64,000 nt of DNA from Bombus terrestris (Eukaryota; Arthropoda; Insecta; Hymenoptera; Apidae): NCBI RefSeq assembly GCF_910591885.1, contig NC_063275.1:496001-560000 (forward strand), read 5' to 3'. Position 1 is the first letter of the stretch. Every line of letters begins with the position of its first letter. The translations under genes and the position numbers were made by a program. The notes under the pieces are model-generated. The model did not search any database. It saw nothing but the letters and a program-made list of their open reading frames with translations, and had not been told where the DNA came from. Positions 32,107-47,537 of the stretch are shown here, one piece after another.

Positions 32107-32436
32107 GTAATACGTTATCTCGTAATACTATACAACGTTATTCGTTATATCGTAATACTATAAAACGTTATACGTTATATCGTAATAGTATGTAACGTTA
32201 TACGTTATATCGTAATACAATATAACGTTATTCGTTATATCGTAATACCATACAATGTTATACGTTATAACGTAATACTATACAACGTTATACGTTATAT
32301 CGTATTACTATACGACGTTATAAGTTATATCGCAATACTATACAACGTTATACGTTATATCGTAATACTGTACAACGTTATACGTTATATCGCAAAACTA
32401 TACAACGTTATAGGTTATATCGTAATAGTATATAGC
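32107..32436. repeat. Diverged monomers between domains A and B
   Basis: Eleven monomers carry about 14-15 rare substitutions, such as GTAATACG, TATCTCG, GTTATTCG (twice), ATACCATACAAT, TATAACG, TATACGAC, GTTATAAG, ACTGTAC, GCAAAAC, GTTATAGG and TATAGCG. Most stretches of this size elsewhere have zero to three. Phase is kept, so the change is by substitution. Domain A markers stop here and domain B markers start just after. This looks like older, less homogenised sequence at a domain edge. Confidence 0.8.
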
Positions 32437-33156
32437 GTTATACGTTATATCCGATTACTATACAACGTTATACGTTATATCGTAATAGTATATAACGTTA
32501 TGCATTATATCCTATTACTATACAACGTTATACGTTATATCGTAATAGTATATACCGTTATACGTTATATCGGAATAGTATATAACGTTATACATTATAT
32601 CCTATTACTATACAACGTTATACGTTATATCGTAATACTATACAACGTTATACGTTATATCGCAATACTATACAACGTTATACGTTATATCGTAATAGTA
32701 TATAACGTTATACGTTATATCCGATTACTATACAACGTTATACCTGATATCGTAATACTATACAACATTATACGCTATATCGTATTACTATACAACGTTA
32801 TACGTTATGTCGTATTACTATACAACGTTATACGTTATATCGTAATATTATATAACGTTATACGTTATATGGTAATACAATATAACGTTATACGTTATAT
32901 CGCAATACTATACAACGTTATACGTTATATCGTAACACTATACAACGTTATACGTTATATCGTAATAGTATATAACGTTATACGTTATATCGTATTACTA
33001 TACAACGTTATACGTTATATCGTATTACTATACAACGTTATACGTTATATCGTATTACTATACAACGTTATACGTTATATCGTATTACTATACAACGTTA
33101 TACGTTATATCGTATTACTATACAACGTTATACGTTATATCGTAATAGTATATAAC

Positions 33157-35242
33157 GTTACACGTTATATGGTAATACAATATAACGTTAAACGTTATAT
33201 CGTAATACTATACAACGTTATACGTTATATCTTAATAGTATATAACGTTATACGTTATATCGTATTACTATACAACGTTATACGTTATATCGTATTACTA
33301 TACAACGTTATACGTTATATCGTAATACTAAACAACGTTATACGTTATATCGTAATAGTATATAACGTTATACGTTATATGGTAATACAATATAACGTTA
33401 TACCTTATATCGTAATACTATACAACGTTATACGTTATATCGTATTACTATACAACGTTATACGTTATATCGTATTACTATACAACGTTATACGTTATAT
33501 CGTATTACTATACAACGTTATACGTTATATCGTAATAGTATATAACGTTATACGTTATATGGTAATAGTATATAACGTTATACGTTATATGGTAATACAA
33601 TATAACGTTATACGTTATATCGTAATAGTATATAACGTTATAGATTATATCCTATTACTATACAACGTTATACGTTATATCGTAATAGTATATAACGTTA
33701 TACGTTATATGGTAATGCAATATAACGTTATACGTTATATCGTAATACTATACAACGTTATACGTTATATGGTAATACAATATAACGTTATACATTATAT
33801 CGTAATACTATACAACGTTATACGTTATATCTTAATAGTATATAACGTTATACGTTATATCGTATTACTATACAACGTTATACGTTATATCGTATTACTA
33901 TACAACGTTATACGTTATATCGTATTACTATACAACGTTATACGTTATATCGTATTACTATACAACGTTATACGTTATATCGTAATAGTATATAACGTTA
34001 TACGTTATATGGTAATACAATATAACGTTATACGTTATATCGTAATACTATACAACGTTATACGTTATATCGTAATAGTATATAACGTTATACATTATAT
34101 CCTATTACTATACAACGTTATACGTTATATCGTAATAGTATATAACGTTATACATTATATCCTATTACTATACAACGTTATACGTTATATCGTAATAGTA
34201 TATAACGTTATACGTTATATGGTAATACAATATAACGTTATACGTTATATCGGAATAGTATATAACGTTATACGTTATATCCTATTACTATACAACGTTA
34301 TATCGTAATAGTATATAACGTTATACGTTATATCCTATTACTATACAACGTTATACGTTATATCGTAATAGTATATAACGTTATACATTATATCCTATTA
34401 CTATACAACGTTATACGTTATATCGTAATAGTATATAACGTTATACGTTATATGGTAATACAATATAACGTTATACCTTATATCGTAATACTATACAACG
34501 TTATACGTTATATCGTATTACTATACAACGTTATACGTTATATCGTATTACTATACAACGTTATACGTTATATCGTAATAGTATATAACGTTATACGTTA
34601 TATGGTAATAGTATATAACGTTATACGTTATATGGTAATACAATATAACGTTATACGTTATATCGTAATACTATACAACGTTATACGTTTTATCGTAATA
34701 GTATATAACGTTATACATTATATCCTATTACTATACAACGTTATACGTTATATCGTAATAGTATATAACGTTAGACGTTATATCGTAATACTATACGACG
34801 TTATACGTTATATCGCAATAGTATATAACGTTAGACGTTATATCGTAATACTATACGACGTTATACGTTATATCGCAATAGTATATAACGTTATACGTTA
34901 TATCGTAACACAATATAACGTTATACCTTATATCGTAATACTATACAAGGTTATACGTTATATCGGAATAGTATATAACGTTATACATTATATCCTATTA
35001 CTATACAACGTTATACGTTATATCGTAATACTATACAACGTTATACGTTATATCGTAATACTATACAACGTTGTACGTTATATCGTAATAGTATATAACG
35101 TTATACGTTATATGGTAATACAATATAACGTTATACGTTATATCGTAATACTATACAACGTTATTCGTTATATCGTAATAGTATATAACGTTATACGTTA
35201 TATCCTATTACTATACAACGTTATATCGCAATAGAATATAAC
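33157..35242. repeat. 2.1-kb segment, first of three copies about 8.07 kb apart
   Basis: Starts at a private GTTACACG unit followed by GTTAAACG and ends with the short unit at 35220. All landmarks recur at +8,079: GTTACACG 41236, GTTATAGATT 41716, short units 42376 and 43299. Confidence 0.87.
34770..34889. repeat. 60-bp tandem pair of GTTAGACG / CGCAATAG dimers
   Basis: The dimer made of a GTTAGACG unit ending TATACGAC plus a CGCAATAG unit occurs twice in tandem. The same tandem pair is at 42849, 50914 and 56990; elsewhere in domain B (for example at about 36,200, 38,270 and 40,190) the dimer is single. Confidence 0.87.
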
Positions 35243-37317
35243 GTTATACGTTATATCCTATTACTATACAACGTTATACGTTATATCGTAATAGTATATA
35301 ACGTTATACATTATATCCTATTACTATACAACGTTATACGTTATATCGTAATAGTATATAACGTTATACGTTATATCGTAAGACTATACAACGTTATACG
35401 TTATATCGCAATACTATACAACGTTATACGTTATATCGTAATAGTATATAACGTTATACGTTATATCGTAATAGTATATAACGTTATACGTTATATCGTA
35501 ACACTATACAACGTTATACGTTATATCGTAATAGTATATAACGTTATACGTTATATCGTATTACTATACAACGTTATACGTTATATCGTATTACTATACA
35601 ACGTTATACGTTATATCGTATTACTATACAACGTTATACGTTATATCGTATTACTATACAACGTTATACGTTATATCGTATTACTATACAACGTTATACG
35701 TTATATCGTAATAGTATATAACGTTATACGTTATATCGTAACACTATACAACGTTATACGTTATATCGTAATAGTATATAACGTTATACGTTATATGGTA
35801 ATACAATATAACGTTATACCTTATATCGTAATACTATACAACGTTATACGTTATATCGTATTACTATACAACGTTATACGTTATATCGTATTACTATACA
35901 ACGTTATACGTTATATCGTATTACTATACAACGTTATACGTTATATCGTAATAGTATATAACGTTATACGTTATATGGTAATAGTATATAGCGTTATACG
36001 TTATATGGTAATACAATATAACGTTATACGTTATATCGTAATACTATACAACGTTATACGTTATATCGTAATAGTATATAACGTTATACATTATATCCTA
36101 TTACTATACAACGTTATACGTTATATCGTAATAGTATATAACGTTATACATTATATCCTATTACTATACAACGTTATACGTTATATCGTAATAGTGTATA
36201 ACGTTAGACGTTATATCGTAATACTATACGACGTTATACGTTATATCGCAATAGTATATAACGTTATACGTTATATCGTAACACAATATAACGTTATACC
36301 TTATATCGTAATACTATACAAGGTTATACGTTATATCGGAATAGTATATAACGTTATACATTATATCCTATTACTATACAACGTTATACGTTATATCGTA
36401 ATACTATACAACGTTATACGTTATATCGCAATACTATACAACGTTATACGTTATATCGTAATAGTATATAACGTTATACGTTATAACCGATTACTATACA
36501 ACGTTATACCTGATATCGTAATACTATACAACATTATACGCTATATCGTATTACTATACAACGTTATACGTTATGTCGTATTACTATACAACGTTATACG
36601 TTATATCGTAATATTATATAACGTTATACGTTATATGGTAATACAATATAACGTTATACGTTATATCGTAATACTATACAACGTTATACGTTATATCGCA
36701 ATACTATACAACGTTATACGTTATATCGTAATAGTATATAACGTTATACGTTATATGGTAATACAATATAACGTTATACGTTATATCGTAATACTATACA
36801 ACGTTATTCGTTATATCGTAATAGTATATAACGTTATACGTTATATCCTATTACTATACAACGTTATATCGTAATAGTATATAACGTTATACGTTATATC
36901 CTATTACTATACAACGTTATACTTTATATCGTAATAGTATATAACGTTATACATTATATCCTATTACTATACAACATTATACGTTATATCGTAATAGTAT
37001 ATAACGTTATACGTTATATCGTAATACTATACAACGTTATACGTTATATCGCAATACTATACAACGTTATACGTTAGATCGTAATAGTATATAACGTTAA
37101 ACGTTATATCGTAACAGTAAGTAACGTTATACGTTATATCGTAACACTGTACAACGTTATACGTTATATCGTAATAGTATATAACGTTATACGTTATATC
37201 GTACTACTATACAACGTTATACGTTATATCGTATTACTTTACAACGTTATACGTTATATCGTATTACTATACAACGTTATACGTTATATCGTAATAGTAT
37301 ATAACGTTATACGTTAT

Positions 37318-40300
37318 ATGGTAATACAATATAACGTTATACGTTATATCGTAATACTATACAACGTTATACGTTATATCGTACTACTATACAACGTTAT
37401 ACGTTATATCGTATTACTATACAACGTTATACGTTATATCGTAATAGTATATAACGTTATACGTTATATGGTAATACAATATAACGTTATACGTTATATC
37501 GTAATACTATACAACGTTATACGTTATATCGTAATAGTATATAACGTTATACCTTATATCCTATTACTATACAACGTTATACGTTATATCGTAATAGTAT
37601 ATAACGTTATACATTATATCCTATTACTATACAACGTTATACGTTATATCGTAATAGTATATAACGTTATACGTTATATCGTAATACTATACAACGTTAT
37701 ACGTTATATCGCAATACTATACAACGTTATACGTTATATCGTAATAGTATATAACGTTATACGTTATATGGTAATGCAATATAACGTTATACGTTATATC
37801 GTAATACTATACAACGTTATACGTTATATCGTAATAGTATATAACGTTATACGTTATATGGTAATACAATATAACGTTATACCTTATATCGTAATATTAT
37901 ACAACGTTATACGTTATATCGTATTACTATACAACGTTATACGTTATATCGTATTACTATACAACGTTATACGTTATATCGTAATAGTATATAACGTTAT
38001 ACGTTATATGGTAATAGTATATAACGTTATACGTTATATGGTAATAGTATATAACGTTATACGTTATATGGTAATACAATATAGCGTTATACGTTATATC
38101 GTAATACTATACAACGTTATACGTTATATCGTAATAGTATATAACGTTATACATTATATCCTATTACTACATAACGTTATACGTTATATCGTAATAGTAT
38201 ATAACGTTATACATTATATCCTATTACTATACAACGTTATACGTTATATCGTAATAGTATATAACGTTAGACGTTATATCGTAATACTATACGACGTTAT
38301 ACGTTATATCGCAATAGTATATAACGTTATACGTTATATCGTAACACAATATAACGTTATACCTTATATCGTAATACTATACAAGGTTATACGTTATATC
38401 GGAATAGTATATAACGTTATACATTATATCCTATTACTATACAACGTTATACGTTATATCGTAATACTATACAACGTTATACGTTATATCGCAATACTAT
38501 ACAACGTTATACGTTATATCGTAATAGTATATAACGTTATACGTTATATCCGATTACTATACAACGTTATACCTTATATCGTAATACTATACAACATTAT
38601 ACGCTATATCGTATTACTATACAACGTTATACGTTATGTCGCATTACTATACAACGTTATACGTTATATCGTAATAGTATATAACGTTATACGTTATATG
38701 GTAATACAATATAACGTTATACGTTATATCGTAATACTATACAACGTTATACGTTATATCTTAATAGTATATAACGTTATACGTTATATCGTATTACTAT
38801 ACAACGTTATACGTTATATCGTATTACTATACAACGTTATACGTTATATCTTAATAGTATATAACGTTATACGTTATATCGTATTACTATACAACGTTAT
38901 ACGTTATATCGTATTACTATACAACGTTATACGTTATATCGTATTACTATACAACGTTATACGTTATATCGTAATAGTATATAACGTCAGACGTTATATG
39001 GTAATACAATATAACGTTATACGTTATATGGTAATACAATATAACGTTATACGTTATATCGTAATACTATACAACGTTATACGTTATATCGTAATAGTAT
39101 ATAACGTTATACATTATATCCTATTACTATACAACGTTATACGTTATATCGTAATAGTATATAACGTTATACATTATATCCTATTACTATACAACGTTAT
39201 ACGTTATATCGTAATAGTATATAACGTTATACGTTATATCGTAATACTATACAACGTTATACGTTATATCGTAATAGTATATAACGTTATACATTATATC
39301 CTATTACTATACAACGTTATACGTTATATCGTAATAGTATATAACGTTATACCTTATATCGTAATACTATACAACGTTATACGTTATATCGTATTACTAT
39401 ACAACGTTATACATTATATCCTATTACTATACAACGTTATACGTTATATCGTAATAGTATATAACGTTATACATTATATCCTATTACTATACAACGTTAT
39501 ACGTTATATCGTAATAGTATATAACGTTATACATTATATCCTATTACTATACAACGTTATACGTTATATCGTAATAGTATATAACGTTATACGTTATATG
39601 GTAATACAATATAACGTTATACCTTATATTGTAATACTATACAACGTTATACGTTATATCGTAATAGTATATAACGTTATACGTTATATGGTAATACAAT
39701 ATAACGTTATACGTTATATCGTAATACTATACAACGTTATACGTTATATCGTAATAGTATATAACGTTATACGTTATATGGTAATACAATATAACGTTAT
39801 ACCTTATATCGTAATATTATACAACGTTATAAGTTATATCGTATTACTATACAATGTTATACGTTATATCGTATTACTATACAGCGTTATACGTTATATC
39901 GTAATAGTATATAACGTTATACGTTATATGGTAATAGTATATGACGTTATACGTTATATGGTAATAGTATATAACGTTATACGTTATATGGTAATACAAT
40001 ATAGCGTTATACGTTATATCGTAATACTATACAACTTTATACGTTATATCGTAATAGTATATAACGTTATACATTATATCCTATTACTATATAACGTTAT
40101 ACGTTATATCGTAATAGTATATAACGTTATACATTATATCTTATTACTATACAACGTTATACGTTATATCGTAATAGTATATAACGTTAGACGTTATATC
40201 GTAATACTATACGACGTTATACGTTATATCGCAATAGTATATAATGTTATACGTTATATCGTAACACAATATAACGTTATACCTTATATCGTAATACTAT

Positions 40301-42387
40301 ACAGAGTTATACGTTATATCGGAATAGTATATAACGTTATACATTATATCCTATTACTATACAACGTTATACGTTATATCGTATTACTATACAACGTTAT
40401 ACGTTATATCGTAATACTATACAACGTTATACGTTATATCGTAATAGTATATAACGTTATACGTTATATGGTAATACAATATAACGTTATACCTTATATC
40501 GTAATACTATACAACGTTATACGTTATATCGTATTACTATACAACGTTATACGTTATATCGTATTACTATACAACGTTATACGTTATATCGTAATAGTAT
40601 ATAACGTTATACGTTATATGGTAATAGTATATAACGTTATACGTTATATGGTAATACAATATAACGTTATACGTTATATCGTAATACTATACAACGTTAT
40701 ACGTTATATCGTAATAGTATATAACGTTATACGTTATATGGTAATAGTATATAACGTTATACGTTATATCGTAATAGTATATAACGTTATACGTTATATG
40801 GTAATACAATATAACGTTATACGTTATATCGTAATACTATACAACGTTATACGTTATATCGCAATACTATACAACGTTATACGTTATATCGTAATAGTAT
40901 ATAACGTTATACGTTATATGGTAATACAATATAACGTTATACGTTATATCGTAATACTATACAACGCTATACGTTATATCGTAATAGTATATAACGTTAT
41001 ACATTATATCCTATTACTATACAACGTTATACGTTATATCGTAATAGTATATAACGTTATACATTATATCCTATTACTATACAACGTTATACGTTATATC
41101 GTAATAGTATATAACGTTAGACGTTATATCGTAATACTATACGACGTTATACGTTATATCGTATTACTATACAACGTTATACGTTATATCGTATTACTAT
41201 ACAACGTTATACGTTATATCGTAATAGTATATAACGTTACACGTTATATGGTAATACAATATAACGTTAAACGTTATATCGTAATACTATACAACGTTAT
41301 ACGTTATATCTTAATAGTATATAACGTTATACGTTATATCGTATTACTATACAACGTTATACGTTATATCGTATTACTATACAACGTTATACGTTATATC
41401 GTAATACTAAACAACGTTATACGTTATATCGTAATAGTATATAACGTTATACGTTATATGGTAATACAATATAACGTTATACCTTATATCGTAATACTAT
41501 ACAACGTTATACGTTATATCGTATTACTATACAACGTTATACGTTATATCGTATTACTATACAACGTTATACGTTATATCGTATTACTATACAACGTTAT
41601 ACGTTATATCGTAATAGTATATAACGTTATACGTTATATGGTAATAGTATATAACGTTATACGTTATATGGTAATACAATATAACGTTATACGTTATATC
41701 GTAATAGTATATAACGTTATAGATTATATCCTATTACTATACAACGTTATACGTTATATCGTAATAGTATATAACGTTATACGTTATATGGTAATGCAAT
41801 ATAACGTTATACGTTATATCGTAATACTATACAACGTTATACGTTATATGGTAATACAATATAACGTTATACATTATATCGTAATACTATACAACGTTAT
41901 ACGTTATATCTTAATAGTATATAACGTTATACGTTATATCGTATTACTATACAACGTTATACGTTATATCGTATTACTATACAACGTTATACGTTATATC
42001 GTATTACTATACAACGTTATACGTTATATCGTATTACTATACAACGTTATACGTTATATCGTAATAGTATATAACGTTATACGTTATATGGTAATACAAT
42101 ATAACGTTATACGTTATATCGTAATACTATACAACGTTATACGTTATATCGTAATAGTATATAACGTTATACATTATATCCTATTACTATACAACGTTAT
42201 ACGTTATATCGTAATAGTATATAACGTTATACATTATATCCTATTACTATACAACGTTATACGTTATATCGTAATAGTATATAACGTTATACGTTATATG
42301 GTAATACAATATAACGTTATACGTTATATCGTAATAGTATATAACGTTATACGTTATATCCTATTACTATACAACGTTATATCGTAA
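37318..42387 (+). other. Longest open frame, 1,689 codons; judged not a gene
   Basis: This is the longest of about 40 forward frames that remain open because the 30-bp unit is ten codons and one frame of the consensus has no stop. The translation is a decapeptide repeat, VIRYIVIVYN with variants such as VIHYILLLYN and VIRYMVIQYN. It starts at a TATATGG monomer, which supplies ATG by a single C-to-G change, and stops at the 23-bp unit at 42376, which shifts the frame. No unique N or C terminus, signal, or recognisable domain is visible. Of the recurrent variable positions only position 27 (TAT/TAC) is silent, which argues against protein-level selection. The other frames, such as 18361-21300, 58345-60534, 55022-57454 and 52119-54281, are of the same nature. 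Confidence 0.85.
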
Positions 42388-43321
42388 TAGTATATAACGT
42401 TATACGTTATATCCTATTACTATACAACGTTATACGTTATATCGTAATAGTATATAACGTTATACATTATATCCTATTACTATACAACGTTATACGTTAT
42501 ATCGTAATAGTATATAACGTTATACGTTATATACTATTACGATATAACGTTATACCTTATATCGTAATACTATACAACGTTATACGTTATATCGTATTAC
42601 TATACAACGTTATACGTTATATCGTATTACTATACAACGTTATACGTTATATCGTAATAGTATATAACGTTATACGTTATATGGTAATAGTATATAACGT
42701 TATACGTTATATGGTAATACAATATAACGTTATACGTTATATCGTAATACTATACAACGTTATACGTTTTATCGTAATAGTATATAACGTTATACATTAT
42801 ATCCTATTACTATACAACGTTATACGTTATATCGTAATAGTATATAACGTTAGACGTTATATCGTAATACTATACGACGTTATACGTTATATCGCAATAG
42901 TATATAACGTTAGACGTTATATCGTAATACTATACGACGTTATACGTTATATCGCAATAGTATATAACGTTATACGTTATATCGTAACACAATATAACGT
43001 TATACCTTATATCGTAATACTATACAAGGTTATACGTTATATCGGAATAGTATATAACGTTATACATTATATCCTATTACTATACAACGTTATACGTTAT
43101 ATCGTAATACTATACAACGTTATACGTTATATCGCAATACTATACAACGTTGTACGTTATATCGTAATAGTATATAACGTTATACGTTATATGGTAATAC
43201 AATATAACGTTATACGTTATATCGTAATACTATACAACGTTATTCGTTATATCGTAATAGTATATAACGTTATACGTTATATCCTATTACTATACAACGT
43301 TATATCGCAATAGAATATAAC
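41236..43321. repeat. 2.1-kb segment, second copy
   Basis: Constant offset of 8,079 from the first copy over more than 2 kb, with no indel. The unit at 42519 has an inverted core compared with its partner at 34440. Confidence 0.87.
42519..42548. repeat. Monomer with inverted 9-bp core
   Basis: Unit positions 15-23 read ACTATTACG, the exact reverse complement of the usual CGTAATAGT. The flanks, GTTATAT on the left and ATATAAC on the right, are inverted repeats of each other, so flipping the core leaves them unchanged. A copy of the same event lies at 50584-50613. Confidence 0.85.
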
Positions 43322-44101
43322 GTTATACGTTATATCCTATTACTATACAACGTTATACGTTATATCGTAATAGTATATAACGTTATACATTATATCCTAT
43401 TACTATACAACGTTATACGTTATATCGTAATAGTATATAACGTTATACGTTATATCGTAAGACTATACAACGTTATACGTTATATCGCAATACTATACAA
43501 CGTTATACGTTATATCGTAATAGTATATAACGTTATACGTTATATCGTAATAGTATATAACGTTATACGTTATATCGTAATAGTATATAACGTTATACGT
43601 TATATCGTATTACTATACAACGTTATACGTTATATCGTATTACTATACAACGTTATACGTTATATCGTATTACTATACAACGTTATACGTTATATCGTAT
43701 TACTATACAACGTTATACGTTATATCGTATTACTATACAACGTTATACGTTATATCGTAATAGTATATAACGTTATACGTTATATCGTAACACTATACAT
43801 CGTTATACGTTATATCGTAATAGTATATAACGTTATACCTTATATCGTAATACTATACAACGTTATACGTTATATCGTATTACTATACAACGTTATACAT
43901 TATATCCTATTACTATACAACGTTATACGTTATATCGTAATAGTATATAACGTTATACATTATATCCTATTACTATACAACGTTATACGTTATATCGTAA
44001 TAGTATATAACGTTATACATTATATCCTATTACTATACAACGTTATACGTTATATCGTAATAGTATATAACGTTATACGTTATATGGTAATACAATATAA
44101 C

Positions 44102-47100
44102 GTTATACCTTATATTGTAATACTATACAACGTTATACGTTATATCGTAATAGTATATAACGTTATACATTATATCCTATTACTATACAACGTTATACGT
44201 TATATCGTAATAGTATATAACGTTATACGTTATATCGTAATACTATACAACGTTATACGTTATATCGCAATACTATACAACGTTATACGTTATATCGTAA
44301 TAGTATATAACGTTATACGTTATATGGTAATACAATATAACGTTATACGTTATATCGCAATACTATACAACGTTATACGTTATATCGTAATAGTATATAA
44401 CGTTATACGTTATATGGTAATACAATATAACGTTATACCTTATATCGTAATATTATACAACGTTATAAGTTATATCGTATTACTATACAATGTTATACGT
44501 TATATCGTATTACTATACAGCGTTATACGTTATATCGTAATAGTATATAACGTTATACGTTATATGGTAATAGTATATGACGTTATACGTTATATGGTAA
44601 TAGTATATAACGTTATACGTTATATGGTAATACAATATAGCGTTATACGTTATATCGTAATACTATACAACTTTATACGTTATATCGTAATAGTATATAA
44701 CGTTATACATTATATCCTATTACTATATAACGTTATACGTTATATCGTAATAGTATATAACGTTATACATTATATCTTATTACTATACAACGTTATACGT
44801 TATATCGTAATAGTATATAACGTTAGACGTTATATCGTAATACTATACGACGTTATACGTTATATCGCAATAGTATATAATGTTATACGTTATATCGTAA
44901 CACAATATAACGTTATACCTTATATCGTAATACTATACAGAGTTATACGTTATATCGGAATAGTATATAACGTTATACATTATATCCTATTACTATACAA
45001 CGTTATACGTTATATCGTATTACTATACAACGTTATACGTTATATCGTAATACTATACAACGTTATACGTTATATCGTAATAGTATATAACGTTATACGT
45101 TATATGGTAATACAATATAACGTTATACCTTATATCGTAATACTATACAACGTTATACGTTATATCGTATTACTATACAACGTTATACGTTATATCGTAT
45201 TACTATACAACGTTATACGTTATATCGTAATAGTATATAACGTTATACGTTATATGGTAATAGTATATAACGTTATACGTTATATGGTAATACAATATAA
45301 CGTTATACGTTATATCGTAATACTATACAACGTTATACGTTATATCGTAATAGTATATAACGTTATACGTTATATGGTAATAGTATATAACGTTATACGT
45401 TATATCGTAATAGTATATAACGTTATACGTTATATGGTAATACAATATAACGTTATACGTTATATCGTAATACTATACAACGTTATACGTTATATCGCAA
45501 TACTATACAACGTTATACGTTATATCGTAATAGTATATAACGTTATACGTTATATGGTAATACAATATAACGTTATACGTTATATCGTAATACTATACAA
45601 CGTTATTCGTTATATCGTAATAGTATATAACGTTATACGTTATATCCTATTACTACACAACGTTATATCGTAATAGTATATAACGTTATACGTTATATCC
45701 TATTACTATACAACGTTATACGTTATATCGTAATAGTATATAACGTTATACATTATATCCTATTACTATACAACGTTATACGTTATATCGTAATAGTATA
45801 TAACGTTATACGTTATATCGTAATACTATACAACGTTATACGTTATATCGTAATACTATACAACGTTATACGTTATATCGTAATAGTATATAACGTTATA
45901 CGTTATATCGTAATAGTATATAACGTTATACGTTATATGGTAATACAATATAACGTTATACGTTATATCGTAATACTATACAGCGTTATACGTTATATCT
46001 TAATAGTATATAACGTTATACGTTATATCGTATTACTATACAACGTTATACGTTATATCGTAATAGCATATAACGTTATACGTTATATGGTAATAGTATA
46101 TAACGTTATACGTTATATGGTAATACAATATAACGTTATACGTTATATCGTAATACTATACAACGCTATACGTTATATCGTAATAGTATATAACGTTATA
46201 CATTATATCCTATTACTATACAACGTTATACGTTATATCGTAATAGTATATAACGTTATACATTATATCCTATTACTATACAACGTTATACGTTATATCG
46301 TAATAGTATATAACGTTAGACGTTATATCGTAATACTATACGACGTTATACGTTATATCGCAATAGTATATAACGTTATACGTTATATCGTAACACAATA
46401 TAACGTTATACATTATATCGCAATAGTATATAACGTTATACGTTATATCGTAACACAATATAACGTTATACCTTATATCGTAATACTATACAAGGTTATA
46501 CGTTATATCGGAATAGTATATAACGTTATACATTATATCCTATTACTATACAACGTTATACGTTATATCGTAATACTATACAACGTTATACGTTATATCG
46601 CAATACTATACAACGTTGTACGTTATATCGTAATAGTATATAACGTTATACGTTATATGGTAATACAATATAACGTTATACGTTATATCGTAATACTATA
46701 CAACGTTATTCGTTATATCGTAATAGTATATAACGTTATACGTTATATCCTATTACTATACAACGTTATATCGCAATAGAATATAACGTTATACGTTATA
46801 TCCTATTACTATACAACGTTATACGTTATATCGTAATAGTATATAACGTTATACATTATATCCTATTACTATACAACGTTATACGTTATATCGTAATAGT
46901 ATATAACGTTATACGTTATATCGTAAGACTATACAACGTTATACGTTATATCGCAATACTATACAACGTTATACGTTATATCGTAATAGTATATAACGTT
47001 ATACGTTATATCGTAATAGTATATGCCGTTATACGTTATATCGTAATAGTATATAACGTTATACGTTATATCGTATTAATACATAACGTTATACGTTATA

Positions 47101-47537
47101 TCGTATTACTATATAACGTTATACGTTATATCGTATTACTATACAACGTTATACGTTATATCGTATTACTATACAACGTTATACGTTATATCGTAATAGT
47201 ATATAACGTTATACGTTATATCGTAACACTATACATCGTTATACGTTATATCGTAATAGTATATAACGTTATACCTTATATCGTAATACTATACAACGTT
47301 ATACGTTATATCGTATTACTATACAACGTTATACATTATATCCTATTACTATACAACGTTATACGTTATATCGTAATAGTATATAACGTTATACATTATA
47401 TCCTATTACTATACAACGTTATACGTTATATCGTAATAGTATATAACGTTATACATTATATCCTATTACTATACAACGTTATACGTTATATCGTAATAGT
47501 ATATAACGTTATACGTTATATGGTAATACAATATAAC
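44102..47537. repeat. HOR copy B2 (3,436 bp)
   Basis: Anchor to anchor, with short units at 45662 and 46765, 1,103 bp apart. Private variants such as TATATGAC, GTTATAAG, ATACAGAG and ACTTTATACG occur in the same order as in B1, B3, B4, B5 and B6. Confidence 0.86.

Larger units (their letters stand above)
32437..39615. repeat. Domain B leading segment before the first anchor
   Basis: It contains short units at 34297, 35220 and 36863. A unit with CCTGATATCG occurs at 32737 and 36503, and its CCTT equivalent at 38566, each followed by ATTATACGCTAT and usually a TTATGTCG unit, so one sub-block is repeated three times here. A pocket of rare substitutions lies at 37066-37245. Confidence 0.8.
39616..44101. 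repeat. HOR copy B1 (4,486 bp)
   Basis: Runs from one CCTTATATTGTAATAC anchor unit to the next. Short units lie at 42376 and 43299. It contains the middle copy (41236-43321) of the segment that recurs at about 8.07-kb spacing. Confidence 0.85.
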
